The notes: a model not told the origin generated them from the letters alone. Counted from the first letter of the stretch, positions 18,745 to 28,700 are shown. The stretch is 64,000 bases of DNA from Rhizorhabdus phycosphaerae (GCF_011044255.1 NZ_CP049107.1:2381501-2445500), one strand, 5' to 3'. Made by a program: numbers and translations.

Positions 18745-18942
18745 GTGGCGAAGACTTCTCCCGTCGAGTTCATCAATCAGGTGAAGGCCGAGACCCGCAA
18801 GGTCGTCTGGCCGAGCCGGAAAGAAACCGTGACGACCACCATCATGGTGGGCATCATGACGACGATCCTCGCCTTGTTCTTCTTCGGGGTCGACCAGTTC
18901 TTCTCGGCGATCGTGAAGTTCCTCCTGTCCCTGCTGGGCTAA
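18745..18942 (+). CDS. secE: Preprotein translocase subunit SecE
   Basis: A 65-residue single-span membrane protein, the short SecE form. It begins with a GTG codon, has the conserved amphipathic segment Q-V-K-A-E-T-R-K-V-V-W-P-S-R-K-E-T, and then one long transmembrane helix (residues 32-62). SecE clamps SecY in the general secretion channel. The gene lies between tRNA-Trp and nusG, the standard order, which supports both the call and the GTG start. Confidence 0.96.
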   Translation: MAKTSPVEFINQVKAETRKVVWPSRKETVTTTIMVGIMTTILALFFFGVDQFFSAIVKFLLSLLG

Positions 18943-18963
18943 GAAACGGAGACGTTGGCGTTC

Positions 18964-19503
18964 ATGGCGCGCTGGTACATCATTCACGCCTATTCGGGCT
19001 TCGAGAACAAGGTCCGCGAAGCGATCCTGGCCGACGCCGCCCGTCTGGGCTTGGAGCAGCTCGTCGAGGCCGTCGAGGTTCCGACCGAGAAGATCACCGA
19101 GGTTCGCCGCGGCAAGAAGATCACCTCGGACCGCAAATTCTTCCCCGGCTATGTGCTGGCGAAGCTGAGCATGAACGACGACGTCTATCACCTGGTGAAG
19201 AACACGCCGAAGGTGACGGGCTTTCTCGGTTCGTCGGGCAAGCCGCAGCCGATCAGCGAGGCCGAGGCCGCACGCATCCTGAACACGAAGGAAGAGGCCG
19301 CGGCCGCCGCGCCGAAGACCAAGCTGCGCGTCGATTATGAGATCGGCGACCAGGTCAAGGTGCTCGACGGTCCTTTCGCAAGCTTCAACGGCGTCGTCGA
19401 GGAACTCGACTTCGACCGCAGCCGCGTCAAGGTTTCGGTGTCGATCTTCGGCCGCGCAACGCCGGTCGAGCTCGAGTTCGAGCAGGTCGAACGCGTCAAA
19501 TAA
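18964..19503 (+). CDS. nusG: Transcription termination/antitermination protein NusG
   Basis: A 179-residue NusG. The N-terminal NGN domain starts R-W-Y-I-I-H-A-Y-S-G-F-E-N-K-V and contains F-F-P-G-Y-V-L-A-K; the C-terminal KOW domain carries D-Q-V-K-V-L-D-G-P-F-A-S-F. NusG binds RNA polymerase and links it to Rho or the leading ribosome. An Ala/Glu-rich linker of about 15 residues separates the domains. ATG 18964 is preferred over the in-frame TTG at 18955, which would add three residues. secE ends 21 bases before. Confidence 0.96.
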   Translation: MARWYIIHAYSGFENKVREAILADAARLGLEQLVEAVEVPTEKITEVRRGKKITSDRKFFPGYVLAKLSMNDDVYHLVKNTPKVTGFLGSSGKPQPISEAEAARILNTKEEAAAAAPKTKLRVDYEIGDQVKVLDGPFASFNGVVEELDFDRSRVKVSVSIFGRATPVELEFEQVERVK

Positions 19504-19509
19504 TTCAGG

Positions 19510-19605
19510 CGCTCCGGCTCGCGCCGGGGCGACTCACCAATTCCGGAGCGATCCGGGAAGGCGCCTTTCAGGCGCCGCACGTCGCGGGAGAAGGCTCCGG
19601 CCTTC
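19510..19605 (+). promoter_or_regulatory. Structured leader before rplK
   Basis: The 194-base gap between nusG and rplK is unusually rich in hairpins: GCTCCGGC with GCCGGGGC (19511-19530), a competing CGCTCCGG/CCGGAGCG pairing to 19550, GGCGCC-TTTCA-GGCGCC (19560-19576) and GAAGGC-TCCG-GCCTTC (19590-19605). In many bacteria ribosomal protein L1 represses its own operon by binding a leader that mimics its 23S rRNA site. This leader is in the right place for that, but I cannot identify the L1 site itself. Confidence 0.35.
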
Positions 19606-19697
19606 GCAGGAACCGCTAAACTTGAACGGCCGGATCGCAGGATAGGTGCACGCATCTTCCCCGCACGCGACCCGACCTACGACAGAGTGAGTGAGAC

Positions 19698-20129
19698 ATG
19701 GCAAAAAAGATTACGGGCTACATCAAGCTCCAGGTGCCCGCTGGAAAGGCGAACCCCTCGCCGCCGATCGGCCCCGCACTCGGTCAGCGCGGTGTCAACA
19801 TCATGGACTTCTGCAAGGCGTTCAACGCCCAGACCGGTGACCAGGAAGTCGGCACGCCGCTTCCGACGGTCATCACCGTCTATGCGGATCGTTCGTTCAG
19901 CTTCGTCACCAAGACGCCGCCGGCCAGCTATCTGCTCAAGAAGGCCGTCGGCCTGAAGTCGGGCTCGAAGGAGCCGGGCAAGGCAACCGCCGGCAAGATC
20001 AAGCGCTCGCAGCTGTCCGAGATCGCCCAGATCAAGATGAAGGATCTCAACGCCAACGACATCGATGCGGCGACCCGCATCATCGAAGGCTCGGCCCGCG
20101 CGATGGGCCTCGAAGTGGTGGAGGGCTGA
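19698..20129 (+). CDS. rplK: 50S ribosomal protein L11
   Basis: A 143-residue L11. The N-terminal lysine-rich start ([28 protein letters not shown]) and [13 protein letters not shown] are diagnostic. L11 forms part of the GTPase-associated centre on 23S rRNA and is needed for RelA stimulation. An in-frame ATG at 19698 follows a purine-rich site. It is followed after 4 bases by rplA, so they are co-translated. Confidence 0.98.
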   Translation: MAKKITGYIKLQVPAGKANPSPPIGPALGQRGVNIMDFCKAFNAQTGDQEVGTPLPTVITVYADRSFSFVTKTPPASYLLKKAVGLKSGSKEPGKATAGKIKRSQLSEIAQIKMKDLNANDIDAATRIIEGSARAMGLEVVEG

Positions 20130-20133
20130 GATC

Positions 20134-20832
20134 ATGGCCAAGCTGAGCAAGAAGCAGAAGAACCAGCAGGCGTCGGTCGACAGCGTGAAGCTGTATGGCA
20201 TCGATGAGGCAATCGCCCTCGCCAAGCAGAACGCGACCTCCAAGTTCGACGAGACCATCGAAGTCGCGCTGAACCTGGGCGTCGATCCGCGCCACGCCGA
20301 CCAGATGGTCCGCGGCGTCGTCACGCTGCCGAAGGGCACCGGCAAGGATGTCCGCGTCGGCGTGTTCGCTCGTGGCGCCAAGGCCGATGAAGCCAAGGCC
20401 GCCGGTGCGGAAGTCGTCGGCGCCGAAGATCTGCTCGAGCAGATCCAGGGCGGCACGGTCGATTTCGACCGCTGCATCGCGACCCCGGACATGATGGGCC
20501 TCGTCGGTCGTCTCGGTAAGATCCTGGGTCCGAAGGGCCTGATGCCGAACCCTAAGCTGGGCACCGTCACGATGAACGTCGCCGAAGCCGTCAAGGCGGC
20601 CAAGGGCGGTCAGGTGGAGTTCCGCGTCGAGAAGGCCGGCATCATCCATTCGGGTATCGGTAAGGCCAGCTTCCCGGCCGAAGACCTTCGCGCGAACTTC
20701 GACGCCTTCGTCGACGCCATCGTCAAGGCGAAGCCGTCGGGCGCCAAGGGCAAGTATCTGCGCAAGGCCGCCGTCAGCTCGACGATGGGCCCGGGCGTGA
20801 AGATCGACGTAACGGAAGTCGCGGGCGCCTGA
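20134..20832 (+). CDS. rplA: 50S ribosomal protein L1
   Basis: A 232-residue L1 with the family motifs [37 protein letters not shown] and [17 protein letters not shown]1 builds the mobile L1 stalk at the ribosomal E site and in many bacteria represses translation of the L11-L1 mRNA. ATG 20134 is the only start that gives the normal length. A strong hairpin terminator follows 24 bases after the stop. Confidence 0.98.
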   Translation: MAKLSKKQKNQQASVDSVKLYGIDEAIALAKQNATSKFDETIEVALNLGVDPRHADQMVRGVVTLPKGTGKDVRVGVFARGAKADEAKAAGAEVVGAEDLLEQIQGGTVDFDRCIATPDMMGLVGRLGKILGPKGLMPNPKLGTVTMNVAEAVKAAKGGQVEFRVEKAGIIHSGIGKASFPAEDLRANFDAFVDAIVKAKPSGAKGKYLRKAAVSSTMGPGVKIDVTEVAGA

Positions 20833-20856
20833 TCGCCAGCGATACCGATCGAATCG

Positions 20857-20888
20857 AAAGGGGCCGGGAGCAATCCCGGCCCCTTTTT
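20857..20888 (+). terminator. Intrinsic terminator after rplA
   Basis: A perfect 13-pair stem (AAAGGGGCCGGGA with TCCCGGCCCCTTT) closes on a GCAA tetraloop and runs directly into a T tract. It is the clearest rho-independent terminator in the window and ends the secE-nusG-rplK-rplA unit. Confidence 0.93.
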
Positions 20889-20991
20889 CGTTGTGCAGCC
20901 GTCACGCATTAGACCTTCGTCGTAGAGACGGCGTCGAATCCAATTAGCCGATTAGCACCGTTTTAAGGGCGCTCGTGCCACTCCGATAGCA

Positions 20992-21022
20992 GCCGCCCGG
21001 GTATTCCCCTGTACCCGGCGGC
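20992..21022. repeat. Inverted repeat upstream of the chemoreceptor gene
   Basis: GCCGCCCGGGTA and TACCCGGCGGC form an 11-pair stem with one bulged C and an 8-base loop. There is no T tract, so it is not an obvious terminator. Lying 28 bases before the GTG start of the chemoreceptor gene, it would fall in the 5' leader if transcription starts upstream, and it might affect translation. Confidence 0.4.
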
Positions 21023-21050
21023 ACCCAATTTTGCGTGGATGGAGACGTGC

Positions 21051-22883
21051 GTGGCTCAGGACTTGGGCAAAATCGAAGGCTGGGTGACCAGCAGGGCGCT
21101 GGGTGAGCGGCTATCGCTGCAGACGCGGGCAACGCTGATCTCCAGCCTGTTGATCATGGTCGCGATCATCGGCGGCTCGCTTCTCAGCCTGCAGATGATC
21201 GGCCAGGACAGCCATGTGTCGAATCAGGCGCTGTCTTCGGCGCTGCTGGAAAAGGACTTCGCTTCGCTCGAACGCGACGTGTTCAGGAACGCCCTGCTCC
21301 ATTCCGAAGAGAGCCGCGGCGACGTGGTCGGCAATCTCGGCGACATGTCGAAGGCTATCGCCGCCGTTCGCGCCGACTCGGACGAGGCCGACCTGCCGCT
21401 GATCGACGCGATCACAGCCGCACAAACCAAATATGCCGGCCTCGTCAACGGATCGATGGAAAATGGCGGCCCCAATCCGGGCGAGCTCACTGCGATCATG
21501 ACCGCCGGCAACAAGGTCGATGATGCGATCGAGGCGATCCGCAACCCGATCATCGCCCGCGCCGAAGCCATCGCCGCGAAGCAGATGGCGCTCGCCTTCG
21601 TGACCATGGCCCTCACCGCCCTGATCGCCCTTGTCGGCGGCTGGCTGGGTTACAAGATCGCCCGCTCGATCCGCACCAGCGTGGGCGAGGAGCTTGGCGA
21701 GGTGAGCGGCGCGATGACGCAGATCACCAATGGCCGCTATGACGTGACCGTGCGCCACTGCGAGCGCGGCGACGAGATCGGCGACCTGTCGCGGGCCGCA
21801 GTCCGGCTGCGCGATGCCAGCCGCGAGCGGGATGAAGCGGAGCAGGCGCTGCGCAACATGCTCGACATCGTGGGCGGCAATCTCCGCCAGCTGGCCGATG
21901 GCGACCTGCGCGTCGTGCTGCCGCCGCTCGGCTCCGGCTATGAGACGCTGCGCGACGACTTCAACCGCACCATCGGCGCCCTCCACGACGCCATGTCGGA
22001 AGTCGCCCGCTCGGCCGAGTCGATCCATGTCGGCTCCTCGGAAATCAGCCGCGCCACCATCGACCTCGCGCAGCGTTCGGAGCAGCATGCCGCCGAGCTG
22101 GCAGTAACCGCCGAAACGATCTCGGGCGTGACTGCTGCCGTCGGTGCCACCTCGACCCGCACCGCTCAGGCGGACGAGTTCGTGCGCTCTGCCGTCCATG
22201 AAGCCGATGCCGGCAGCGAAGTCGTCCAGCGCGCTGTCAGCGCCATGGCGAATATCGAGAAGTCGACCGCCGAAATCGGCCAGATCATCTCCGCGATCGA
22301 TGCGATCACCTTCCAGACCAACCTGCTGGCGCTCAACGCGGGCGTCGAGGCGGCCCGTGCCGGTGAGGCGGGCAAGGGCTTCGCGGTCGTCGCCAACGAA
22401 GTCCGTGCGCTGGCCCAGCGCTCGGCCGACTCGGCTGCGGACATCCGCGCGCTGATCGACACCAGCGTCACCCAGGTGGCGTCGGGCGTCGAGATGGTCC
22501 GCCAGGCGGGTACCGCCTTCGACAGCATCGGCTCGCGGATCCGCGAGATCACCGCGATCGTCTCCGAGATCAGCGAGAGCGCTGCCGATCAGGCCGCCAA
22601 GCTGTCGAGCAGCAACAAGGTCATGGCCGGCATGGACGGCGTGACCCAGCAGAACGCGGCGATGGTCGAAGAAAGCACGGCGTCGGTCCGTCAGCTTGCC
22701 GACGAAGCGGATAATCTGGCAGCCCTCGTCACGCGCTTCCGCTTGCGCGAGGCTGAGAAGAAGGCCCGGATCGTCACCCCGATGGCCCCCGCCATGCGCT
22801 CCACCCCAAAGTCGGCCGCCAGCCGGCCGATGGTGAGCGGCAACCTCGCGCTGCGCGACGAGCAGGATTGGGCCGGCTTCTGA
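21051..22883 (+). CDS. Methyl-accepting chemotaxis protein
   Basis: A 610-residue transmembrane receptor. It has a first hydrophobic helix (near residues 27-50), a roughly 130-residue periplasmic helical sensor, a second helix near residue 190, a HAMP domain, and a long signalling coiled coil whose tip reads [32 protein letters not shown]. It would pass ligand signals to CheA/CheW. The C-terminus D-W-A-G-F is not the classic N-W-E-T-F tether for CheR. GTG 21051 has GGAG at the right distance; ATG 21039 has no ribosome site. No che genes are adjacent. Confidence 0.93.
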   Translation: MAQDLGKIEGWVTSRALGERLSLQTRATLISSLLIMVAIIGGSLLSLQMIGQDSHVSNQALSSALLEKDFASLERDVFRNALLHSEESRGDVVGNLGDMSKAIAAVRADSDEADLPLIDAITAAQTKYAGLVNGSMENGGPNPGELTAIMTAGNKVDDAIEAIRNPIIARAEAIAAKQMALAFVTMALTALIALVGGWLGYKIARSIRTSVGEELGEVSGAMTQITNGRYDVTVRHCERGDEIGDLSRAAVRLRDASRERDEAEQALRNMLDIVGGNLRQLADGDLRVVLPPLGSGYETLRDDFNRTIGALHDAMSEVARSAESIHVGSSEISRATIDLAQRSEQHAAELAVTAETISGVTAAVGATSTRTAQADEFVRSAVHEADAGSEVVQRAVSAMANIEKSTAEIGQIISAIDAITFQTNLLALNAGVEAARAGEAGKGFAVVANEVRALAQRSADSAADIRALIDTSVTQVASGVEMVRQAGTAFDSIGSRIREITAIVSEISESAADQAAKLSSSNKVMAGMDGVTQQNAAMVEESTASVRQLADEADNLAALVTRFRLREAEKKARIVTPMAPAMRSTPKSAASRPMVSGNLALRDEQDWAGF

Positions 22884-22913
22884 CGCCGTAGGCCAGACGG
22901 CGTCCTCCCGAGG

Positions 22914-22944
22914 GGGCGGTCGGAGCGATCCGGCCGCCCTTTTT
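22914..22944 (+). terminator. Intrinsic terminator after the chemoreceptor gene
   Basis: GGGCGGTCGGA pairs with TCCGGCCGCCC (one G-T wobble) around a GCGA tetraloop and is followed by five T residues. A second smaller hairpin (GACGCCGT/ACGGCGTC, 22882-22904) begins right at the stop codon. Confidence 0.88.
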
Positions 22945-23105
22945 CGTGTCGGAATATTTGACAGGATCGTTTGGCCGTTAACCTGCGGCGATGTCGCGTG
23001 CCCCGGAAAAGCGACCTTTTCTGGGTTTGGCACGGTTCTGGCTTAACATTTCACGAACCCGTTTCGGCTCGTCGCGAGGGCAGCGCGGGGGAAGGAGAAT
23101 TGATC

Positions 23106-23300
23106 GTGAGTATCGCAGTCCGGGGGGTTTTTGCGCTGCTCGCAGGGGTCGCTCTCGCTTTCCCCGCCATGGCCCAGGTCGAGGCGGTTTCGGAATGGCT
23201 GGGCAACATGCCCCAGCCGAGTGCGTTGATTTTGCTTCTGGTCGCGGTCGCTGGTGTGCTGGTGGGGCGCATTGCAAGCCGCCGGCGGCGCGACCCCTGA
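23106..23300 (+). CDS. Very small exported protein with PQP-CTERM-like sorting signal
   Basis: A 64-residue protein that is almost entirely targeting sequence: a signal peptide (V-S-I-A-V-R-G-V-F-A-L-L-A-G-V-A-L-A-F, cleavage after A-M-A), a mature spacer of only about 13 residues, then M-P-Q-P-S-A-L-I-L-L-L-V-A-V-A-G-V-L-V and the basic end R-I-A-S-R-R-R-R. P-x-P-S, hydrophobic helix and arginine cluster is the layout of PEP-CTERM exosortase signals, with Q replacing E. The GTG start has AAGGAG 8 bases upstream. It could instead be a simple small membrane protein. Confidence 0.6.
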   Translation: MSIAVRGVFALLAGVALAFPAMAQVEAVSEWLGNMPQPSALILLLVAVAGVLVGRIASRRRRDP

Positions 23301-23390
23301 AGCGAATTGCGGGTAGCTTTGACGAGTAAAGTGTCGAGTGGATTTGCGTACGAGTTTGCTTTTTCCCCTGTAGCGTTGCGCGGCGTGTTC

Positions 23391-23441
23391 GGCCCCCGTC
23401 CGCCCTTCTCCGAGGCTCTCGGCGAACGGCAGACGGGGGCC
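23391..23441. repeat. Strong inverted repeat between the small PQP-CTERM gene and hisE
   Basis: GGCCCCCGTC (23391-23400) and GACGGGGGCC (23432-23441) are perfect 10-base arms around 31 bases. Only a weak T-containing stretch follows, so it may be an imperfect terminator for the small gene upstream or a leader structure before hisE. Confidence 0.5.
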
Positions 23442-23506
23442 GTGTCGTTTCGGCCTGCCGCGCTTCGACATTGACCTGAGGCGGCGGGCGGGCTTTGAAG
23501 CGCGGC

Positions 23507-23824
23507 ATGACCTCGACACTCCACACGCTCGAATCGACCATCGCCGCGCGGCGCGGCGCCGACCCGTCGGCTTCCTATGTCGCCTCGCTGTTCGCGAAAG
23601 GCCTGCCCAAGATCGCGCAGAAGCTGGGCGAGGAAGCGGTGGAGACTGTGATTGCGGCACTGCAGGGCGACCCCAAAGCCGTGACCGGCGAGGCCGCCGA
23701 CCTGCTGTTCCACCTGCTCGTCCTGCTCAACCAGGCCGGAGTGCCCCTATCGGACGTCCTTAGCGAACTGGAACGACGCGAGGGACTGTCCGGTCTGGCC
23801 GAGAAAGCCGCCCGCAAGGCCTGA
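23507..23824 (+). CDS. hisE: Phosphoribosyl-ATP diphosphatase HisE
   Basis: A 105-residue protein of the all-alpha NTP pyrophosphohydrolase fold. The metal-binding E-x-x-E...E-x-x-D pattern is seen in [13 protein letters not shown] and [13 protein letters not shown]. HisE hydrolyses phosphoribosyl-ATP to phosphoribosyl-AMP, the second step of histidine synthesis. No other his gene is in the window, though hisF often lies near it in related genomes. The start is ATG 23507; an in-frame TTG 12 bases earlier is possible but unneeded. It ends 16 bases before the HIT gene. Confidence 0.95.
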   Translation: MTSTLHTLESTIAARRGADPSASYVASLFAKGLPKIAQKLGEEAVETVIAALQGDPKAVTGEAADLLFHLLVLLNQAGVPLSDVLSELERREGLSGLAEKAARKA

Positions 23825-23840
23825 ACGACCGGAGACTTCC

Positions 23841-24218
23841 ATGCCCATCGACGCGACCCAGCCCTATGACGACGGCAACATCTTCGCCCGTATCCTGCGC
23901 GGCGAACTTCCTTCGAAGACCGTCTATGAGGACGAGTGGGCGCTCGCCTTTCACGACATCAACCCGCAGGCGCCGGTGCACATCCTGGTAATCCCTAAGG
24001 GACGCTATGTGTCGTGGGACGATTTCAGCGAGCAGGCGAGCGACGCCGAGATCGCGGGCTTCGTTCGCGCGGTTGGCAAGGTCGCCCGCGACGCCGGCCT
24101 GCCCGCTCCCGGCTATCGCCTGCTCGCGAACATCGGCGGCCATGGCCATCAGGAGGTCCCCCACCTCCACGTCCACATTTTCGGCGGCCGTCAGATGGGC
24201 GCGATGCTGCCCCGATGA
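23841..24218 (+). CDS. Histidine triad (HIT) family nucleotide hydrolase
   Basis: A 125-residue HIT protein, HINT branch. The catalytic histidine triad is plain at the end (P-H-L-H-V-H-I-F-G-G-R), and the N-terminal half has N-I-F-A-R-I-L-R-G-E-L-P, F-H-D-I-N-P-Q-A-P-V-H-I-L-V-I-P-K. HINT enzymes hydrolyse adenosine phosphoramidates and acyl-adenylates; the physiological substrate is generally unclear. It follows hisE by 16 bases and is probably co-transcribed. It converges on the efflux operon, with a hairpin in the 30-base gap. Confidence 0.95.
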   Translation: MPIDATQPYDDGNIFARILRGELPSKTVYEDEWALAFHDINPQAPVHILVIPKGRYVSWDDFSEQASDAEIAGFVRAVGKVARDAGLPAPGYRLLANIGGHGHQEVPHLHVHIFGGRQMGAMLPR

Positions 24219-24228
24219 ACCGTCGACG

Positions 24229-24247
24229 CCGGCCGTCGCGCGGCCGG
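24229..24247. terminator. Possible bidirectional hairpin between convergent genes
   Basis: CCGGCCG and CGGCCGG form a 7-pair stem around TCGCG in the 30-base gap between the HIT gene and the TolC-type gene. Neither side has a good T tract, so termination here is only a guess from position. Confidence 0.3.
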
Positions 24248-24248
24248 T

Positions 24249-25493
24249 TCATTGCACATGTTCGTCGAGCCACAACGCATGGGCGTCGATCCGCAGCCGC
24301 GTGATGGCCCGATGCGCTTCCGCCCGGGCCTCTATCTCGGCCCGCCGCGTTTCCCGCGCCTGGCGACGCGCATAGAGCAGGTCGGCCAGATCGATATGGC
24401 CCAGCGCATTGCCCTGTTCGGTCCGACCTGCGGCAGCGTCCGCAGCGGCGGCGGCCTTCTCCATCTCGATCCAGGCCGCGTGGCGGCTGCGTGCGCCCGA
24501 CAAATCCGCGCTGGCGGTCGCCTCGACCGACCGCTGTACCGCCGATAATTCGAAGCGCGCGGCGTCCGCTTCGGCCCCGGCCTGGTCCGCCAGCGCCCGC
24601 CGATGGCCCCCGCCGAGCGGGATCGACGCGACCACGCCGGCACCACGCTCCATCCCGCTCCGTTCGCTGAACATCCGCACGCCGAAGGACGGGTCCGCCA
24701 TCCGGTCGGCACGCGCACGGCGGGCCAGCACGTCCATGCGCATCGCCTCGCGATCGGCGGCAACGATCTCGTGGCTGTTCTCGACCACCTTGTCGCGTAG
24801 CCGGTCGAGCCCACCGTCCGGCAGAACAGGAGCCGCAAGCGGCGGCGGGTCTTCGCCCATCACCAGATCGGGGAAATTGGCCGCCAGCTTCGCGCGTGCC
24901 TGTTCGCGCTCGGCAAGCGAGGCCGCAGCCTGCGCCTCGATCTGGCCGAGCGCGGCAACGGCCTGATCGACCTCCAGGTCCGATGCGTCGCGGAGCCGCC
25001 GCCGCAGCCGGACGGCCTCCACCGCCTTGCGCGCGAGGCCCGCGCTGTCGCGGTCGTTGCGATGGAGTTCGCCTGCGGTCAGCCAGTCGAACCAGAGCGT
25101 CGCCAGCTCCAGCGCCGTCTGGTGGCGGACATCCTCCATCCGGTTCTCGGCGACATCGACGCCGAGATTGCCTGCTTCACGGTCGAGCCCCGCCTTGCCC
25201 GGCAGGCGGAAGGGGCGGCTGACCGTCACGTCAAATTCGTCATAGCCACCCTCACGATCGACGCTTCGGCGAATATAGCTGCCGTTGACGACCGTTTCCT
25301 GTGCGCCACGCCGAAGCCCGACCCCCTGCGCGCGGGCTGCCTCCAGTCGGGCGCGCGCCGCCGCAACTGTGGGATGTCCGTCGAGCGCGGCCAGAACCTG
25401 GGGGGTGGGCGGCAGACTCGAAGCGGAATATGCCGGCGCAGCCGCCACCGCGGCCATGAGCGAGGCGGATGCCAGAAGGAGCATGATCCTCAT
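24249..25493 (-). CDS. TolC family outer-membrane channel of a metal efflux system
   Basis: A 414-residue exported protein with a signal peptide (M-R-I-M-L-L-L-A-S-A-S-L-M-A-A-V-A-A-A-P-A). Long Ala/Arg/Glu-rich helices in two repeats and a middle beta segment match the TolC/CzcC fold. It would form the outer-membrane duct of the tripartite pump encoded just upstream. The M-R-I-M start at 25493 overlaps the DUF3240 stop by four bases (ATGA), so translation is coupled. The downstream end faces the HIT gene. The sequence itself does not show which metal is carried. Confidence 0.88.
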   Translation of the reverse strand: MRIMLLLASASLMAAVAAAPAYSASSLPPTPQVLAALDGHPTVAAARARLEAARAQGVGLRRGAQETVVNGSYIRRSVDREGGYDEFDVTVSRPFRLPGKAGLDREAGNLGVDVAENRMEDVRHQTALELATLWFDWLTAGELHRNDRDSAGLARKAVEAVRLRRRLRDASDLEVDQAVAALGQIEAQAAASLAEREQARAKLAANFPDLVMGEDPPPLAAPVLPDGGLDRLRDKVVENSHEIVAADREAMRMDVLARRARADRMADPSFGVRMFSERSGMERGAGVVASIPLGGGHRRALADQAGAEADAARFELSAVQRSVEATASADLSGARSRHAAWIEMEKAAAAADAAAGRTEQGNALGHIDLADLLYARRQARETRRAEIEARAEAHRAITRLRIDAHALWLDEHVQ

Positions 25494-25789
25494 CCGATCC
25501 TCCCGCGCGCCGACACCGGGGTCGCGAGCCAGCGAACCGGCCAGCGACGGCGTGCGCACTCGACCGCCGCCACCAGCGAAGCCCTCATCGCTTCGTCGAC
25601 GACCAGTTCGACCGCGCTGCGCCGGAGCGTCGCCAGCACCTGCTCGCCGGTCCCGGCATCGCTGAAGTCACGGCCAAGCACCCGTTCGTCGCGTATGTGG
25701 ACCGGGGCCTGCGCGACGCCGCGCAGAGCCTCGGCGATCACTTCGGCATCGGCGGACGCGCAATGGAAGCAGAGCAGCACCTCAGCCAC
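25490..25789 (-). CDS. DUF3240 family protein in the metal efflux operon
   Basis: A 99-residue cytoplasmic protein with a ferredoxin-like, PII-type small fold expected: short strands (M-A-E-V-L-L-C-F-H-C-A) alternate with helices, and V-L-G-R-D-F and E-L-V-V-D-E-A-M lie in the middle. I place it in DUF3240, a family found inside CzcA-type efflux operons and suspected to sense metal or nucleotide. Its start overlaps the RND gene's stop by eight bases and its stop overlaps the TolC gene's start by four, so it sits as a tightly coupled third gene. The Cys and His residues near the N-terminus (C-F-H-C) could bind metal. Confidence 0.7.
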   Translation of the reverse strand: MAEVLLCFHCASADAEVIAEALRGVAQAPVHIRDERVLGRDFSDAGTGEQVLATLRRSAVELVVDEAMRASLVAAVECARRRWPVRWLATPVSARGRIG

Positions 25790-28700
25790 GGGCGGCCTCC
25801 GTGCGGCTCTCGCCGAATCGTTCGTAGAGCATCGGCAGCAGGATCAGCGTCAGGAGGGTGGAGGTCACGAGCCCGCCGATTACCACGATCGCCAGCGGGC
25901 GCTGGATTTCGGACCCCGGTCCGGTCGCGAAGAGCAGCGGCACGAGGCCAAAGGCGGTGATGCTCGCCGTCATCAACACCGGGCGCAGGCGCCGTTCCGC
26001 GCCGAGCCGGACTGCCTGCGCCATCGGCAACCCCTCGTCGCGAAGCTGGCGAAAATAGGCGACCAGGACGAGGCCGTTCAAAACGGCGATGCCAAGCAGC
26101 GCGATGAAGCCGACCGACGCGGGAACCGAAAGATATTGGCCCGAGATCCACAGGCTGACGAGACCCCCGACCATGGCGAAGGGGATGTTGAGCAGGATGA
26201 TCACGGCCGCCCTGAGCGAGCGGAGCGTGGCGAGCAGCACCCCGAAGATTAGCAGTAGCGCCCCAGGCACGACCAGCGCCAGCCGGGCAGAGGCGCGGCG
26301 CTGATTCTCGAACTGGCCACCCCAGACGATGCGGTAGCCGTGCGGCAGTGTCACTTTCGCCGCGACCGCTGCCTGCGCGTCGTCGACATAGCCGACGAGG
26401 TCGCGGCCCGAGACGAAGGCCTGGACGAGCGCGAAGCGCGATCCATTCTCATGATCGAGCTTGACCGGACCCTGCACCCGCTCGACCCGAGCCATATCGC
26501 TCACACGGGCAAGCGTGCCCTCGGGCGTGTGCAGTTGAAGGTCGGCAAATCGGGCCGGATCGGCGCGTAAACTCTCGTCGCCCCGGATCAGGATCGGAAC
26601 GCGCTTCTGTCCCTCGGCGACCACCCCGGCGCGAACGCCCTCGACCTGTGCGCGCAGCGAATCCTGCAGCTGATCGATCGGCATGCCGAAGCGGCCGGCA
26701 GCGGCACGGTCGATGTCGAGGCGAAGATAGTCGACATTGGCATTGGCGACGGTCATCACCTCGGACGCGCCGTCGATTCCCGACAGAACGTGCTCCACCT
26801 GCCCGGCCAGATCGGCGAGCGTCGCGAGATCCGGGCCGAAGATCTTCACCGCCAGATCGCCCCGGGCACCGGTCAGCATTTCCGACACGCGCATCTCGAT
26901 CGGCTGGGTGAAGGTCGGCTCGATCCCGGGCAGCCCCTCCATCGCCTTGCGCATCTCGGCGAGGACGAAGTCCTTGTCGCCGCGCCATTCGGACGCCGGC
27001 TTGAGCCGGATGAAATTGTCGGTTTCGTTGGGGCCCATCGGATCGAGCCCGATCTCGTCGGACCCGACCCGCGCGATCACTTCGCTGACCTCGGGGATCG
27101 CTTTCAACGTACGCCCGACGAGCAGGTCGTCGCGCACCGACTGGTCGAGGCTGATAGAGGGGAGCTTGCTCGTCTGGACGATCATCGACCCCTCGTCCAT
27201 CGTCGGCATGAAGGTCTTGCCGACCGCGCCATAAGCGATGCCCGCGACGACCAGTCCCGCCGCCGAGAGGCCGTAGACGAGCCGCCGACGAGCGAAGGCC
27301 GCCTCGAGCAGCGCATGGTAACGCGGGTTGAGCCAGCGCATGATCCAGGGTTCGCCATGGTGGCCGCTCTTCAATCCATAGGAGGCGAGAACCGGCACCA
27401 ATGTCAGCGCCAGCAGCAGCGAACCCGCGAGCGCGAAGACGATGGTGAGCGCAACCGGTGCGAACAGCTTGCCTTCCAGACCCTGCAACGACAGAAGCGG
27501 CAGGAAGACCAGCGCGATGATGACGATACCCGCCGTGACGGGCACGATCACCTCGGCTGTGGACCGGAAGACGAGATTGAGGCGCGGATGGCCCTCTTCA
27601 TGGTCGCGGCCCAGTCGCTCGACGATATTCTCGACCACCACGACCGCCCCATCGACGAGCATGCCGATCGCTATAGCCAGCCCGCCGAGGCTCATAAGAT
27701 TGGCGGACAGGCCCATGCCGCGCATGAACAGGAAGGTGATCAGCGCCGCCATCGGCAAGGTTACCGCGACGATCGCCGCCGCGCGCCAGTCGCCGAGGAA
27801 CAGGATGAGGAGGATGACGACGAGGATCGTCGCCTCGATCAGCGCCTTTTCGACAGTACCGACCGCGCGCCCGATCAGGTCCGAACGATCGTAGAAGACA
27901 TCGAGGTTCGTACCGGCGGGCAGGCCGCGTTCGACTTCGGCCAGCCGCGCGCGGACGCCATCGACCACCTGCCGTGCATCGGCTCCGCGCAGGGCGATCA
28001 CCAGTCCCTGGACCGCCTCGTTCTTGCCATCTTTGGTGACCGCGCCATAGCGGGTGAGACTGCCCATACCGACCGAGGCAACGTCGCCCAGCCGCACGAT
28101 GCGGCCGTTGCGGCTGGCGACCACCATCGAGGACAAGTCCTCCACGGAAGCGATCGCGCCGACCGACCGCACGATCAGCGCCTCCTCGCCGCTGGTCAGC
28201 CGGCCCGCACCGTCATTGCGGTTGCCGCGCTCGATAGCGCTGCGCAGCTCGTCGATCGACAGGCCGGCGCTCGCCAGTGCGACCGGGTCGGGGCGCACCT
28301 CGAAGCTGCGGACGAAGCCGCCCAGTGCATTGACGTCGGCGACGCCCGGTACCGTGCGAAGCGCAGGGCGGATCGTCCAGTCGAGCAGGTCGCGCTTCTC
28401 CTGCAGACCGAGCGGCCCCTCGATCGTGAACATGTAGACGTCGGACAGCGGGGTGGAGATCGGCGCGAGACCGCCGCTCACAGCGTCGGGCATGTCGGCC
28501 AGGACACCGCCCAGCCGCTCCGCCACCTGCTGGCGTGCCCAATAGATGTCGGTGCCGTCGACGAAATCGATGGTGACGTCGGCGATCGCATATTTGGCGG
28601 TGGACCGAAGGACCGCCTGGCGCGGAATGCCGAGCATCTCCATCTCGATCGGCGCGATCACGCGGCTCTCGACCTCTTCCGGCGTCATGCCGGGCGCCTT

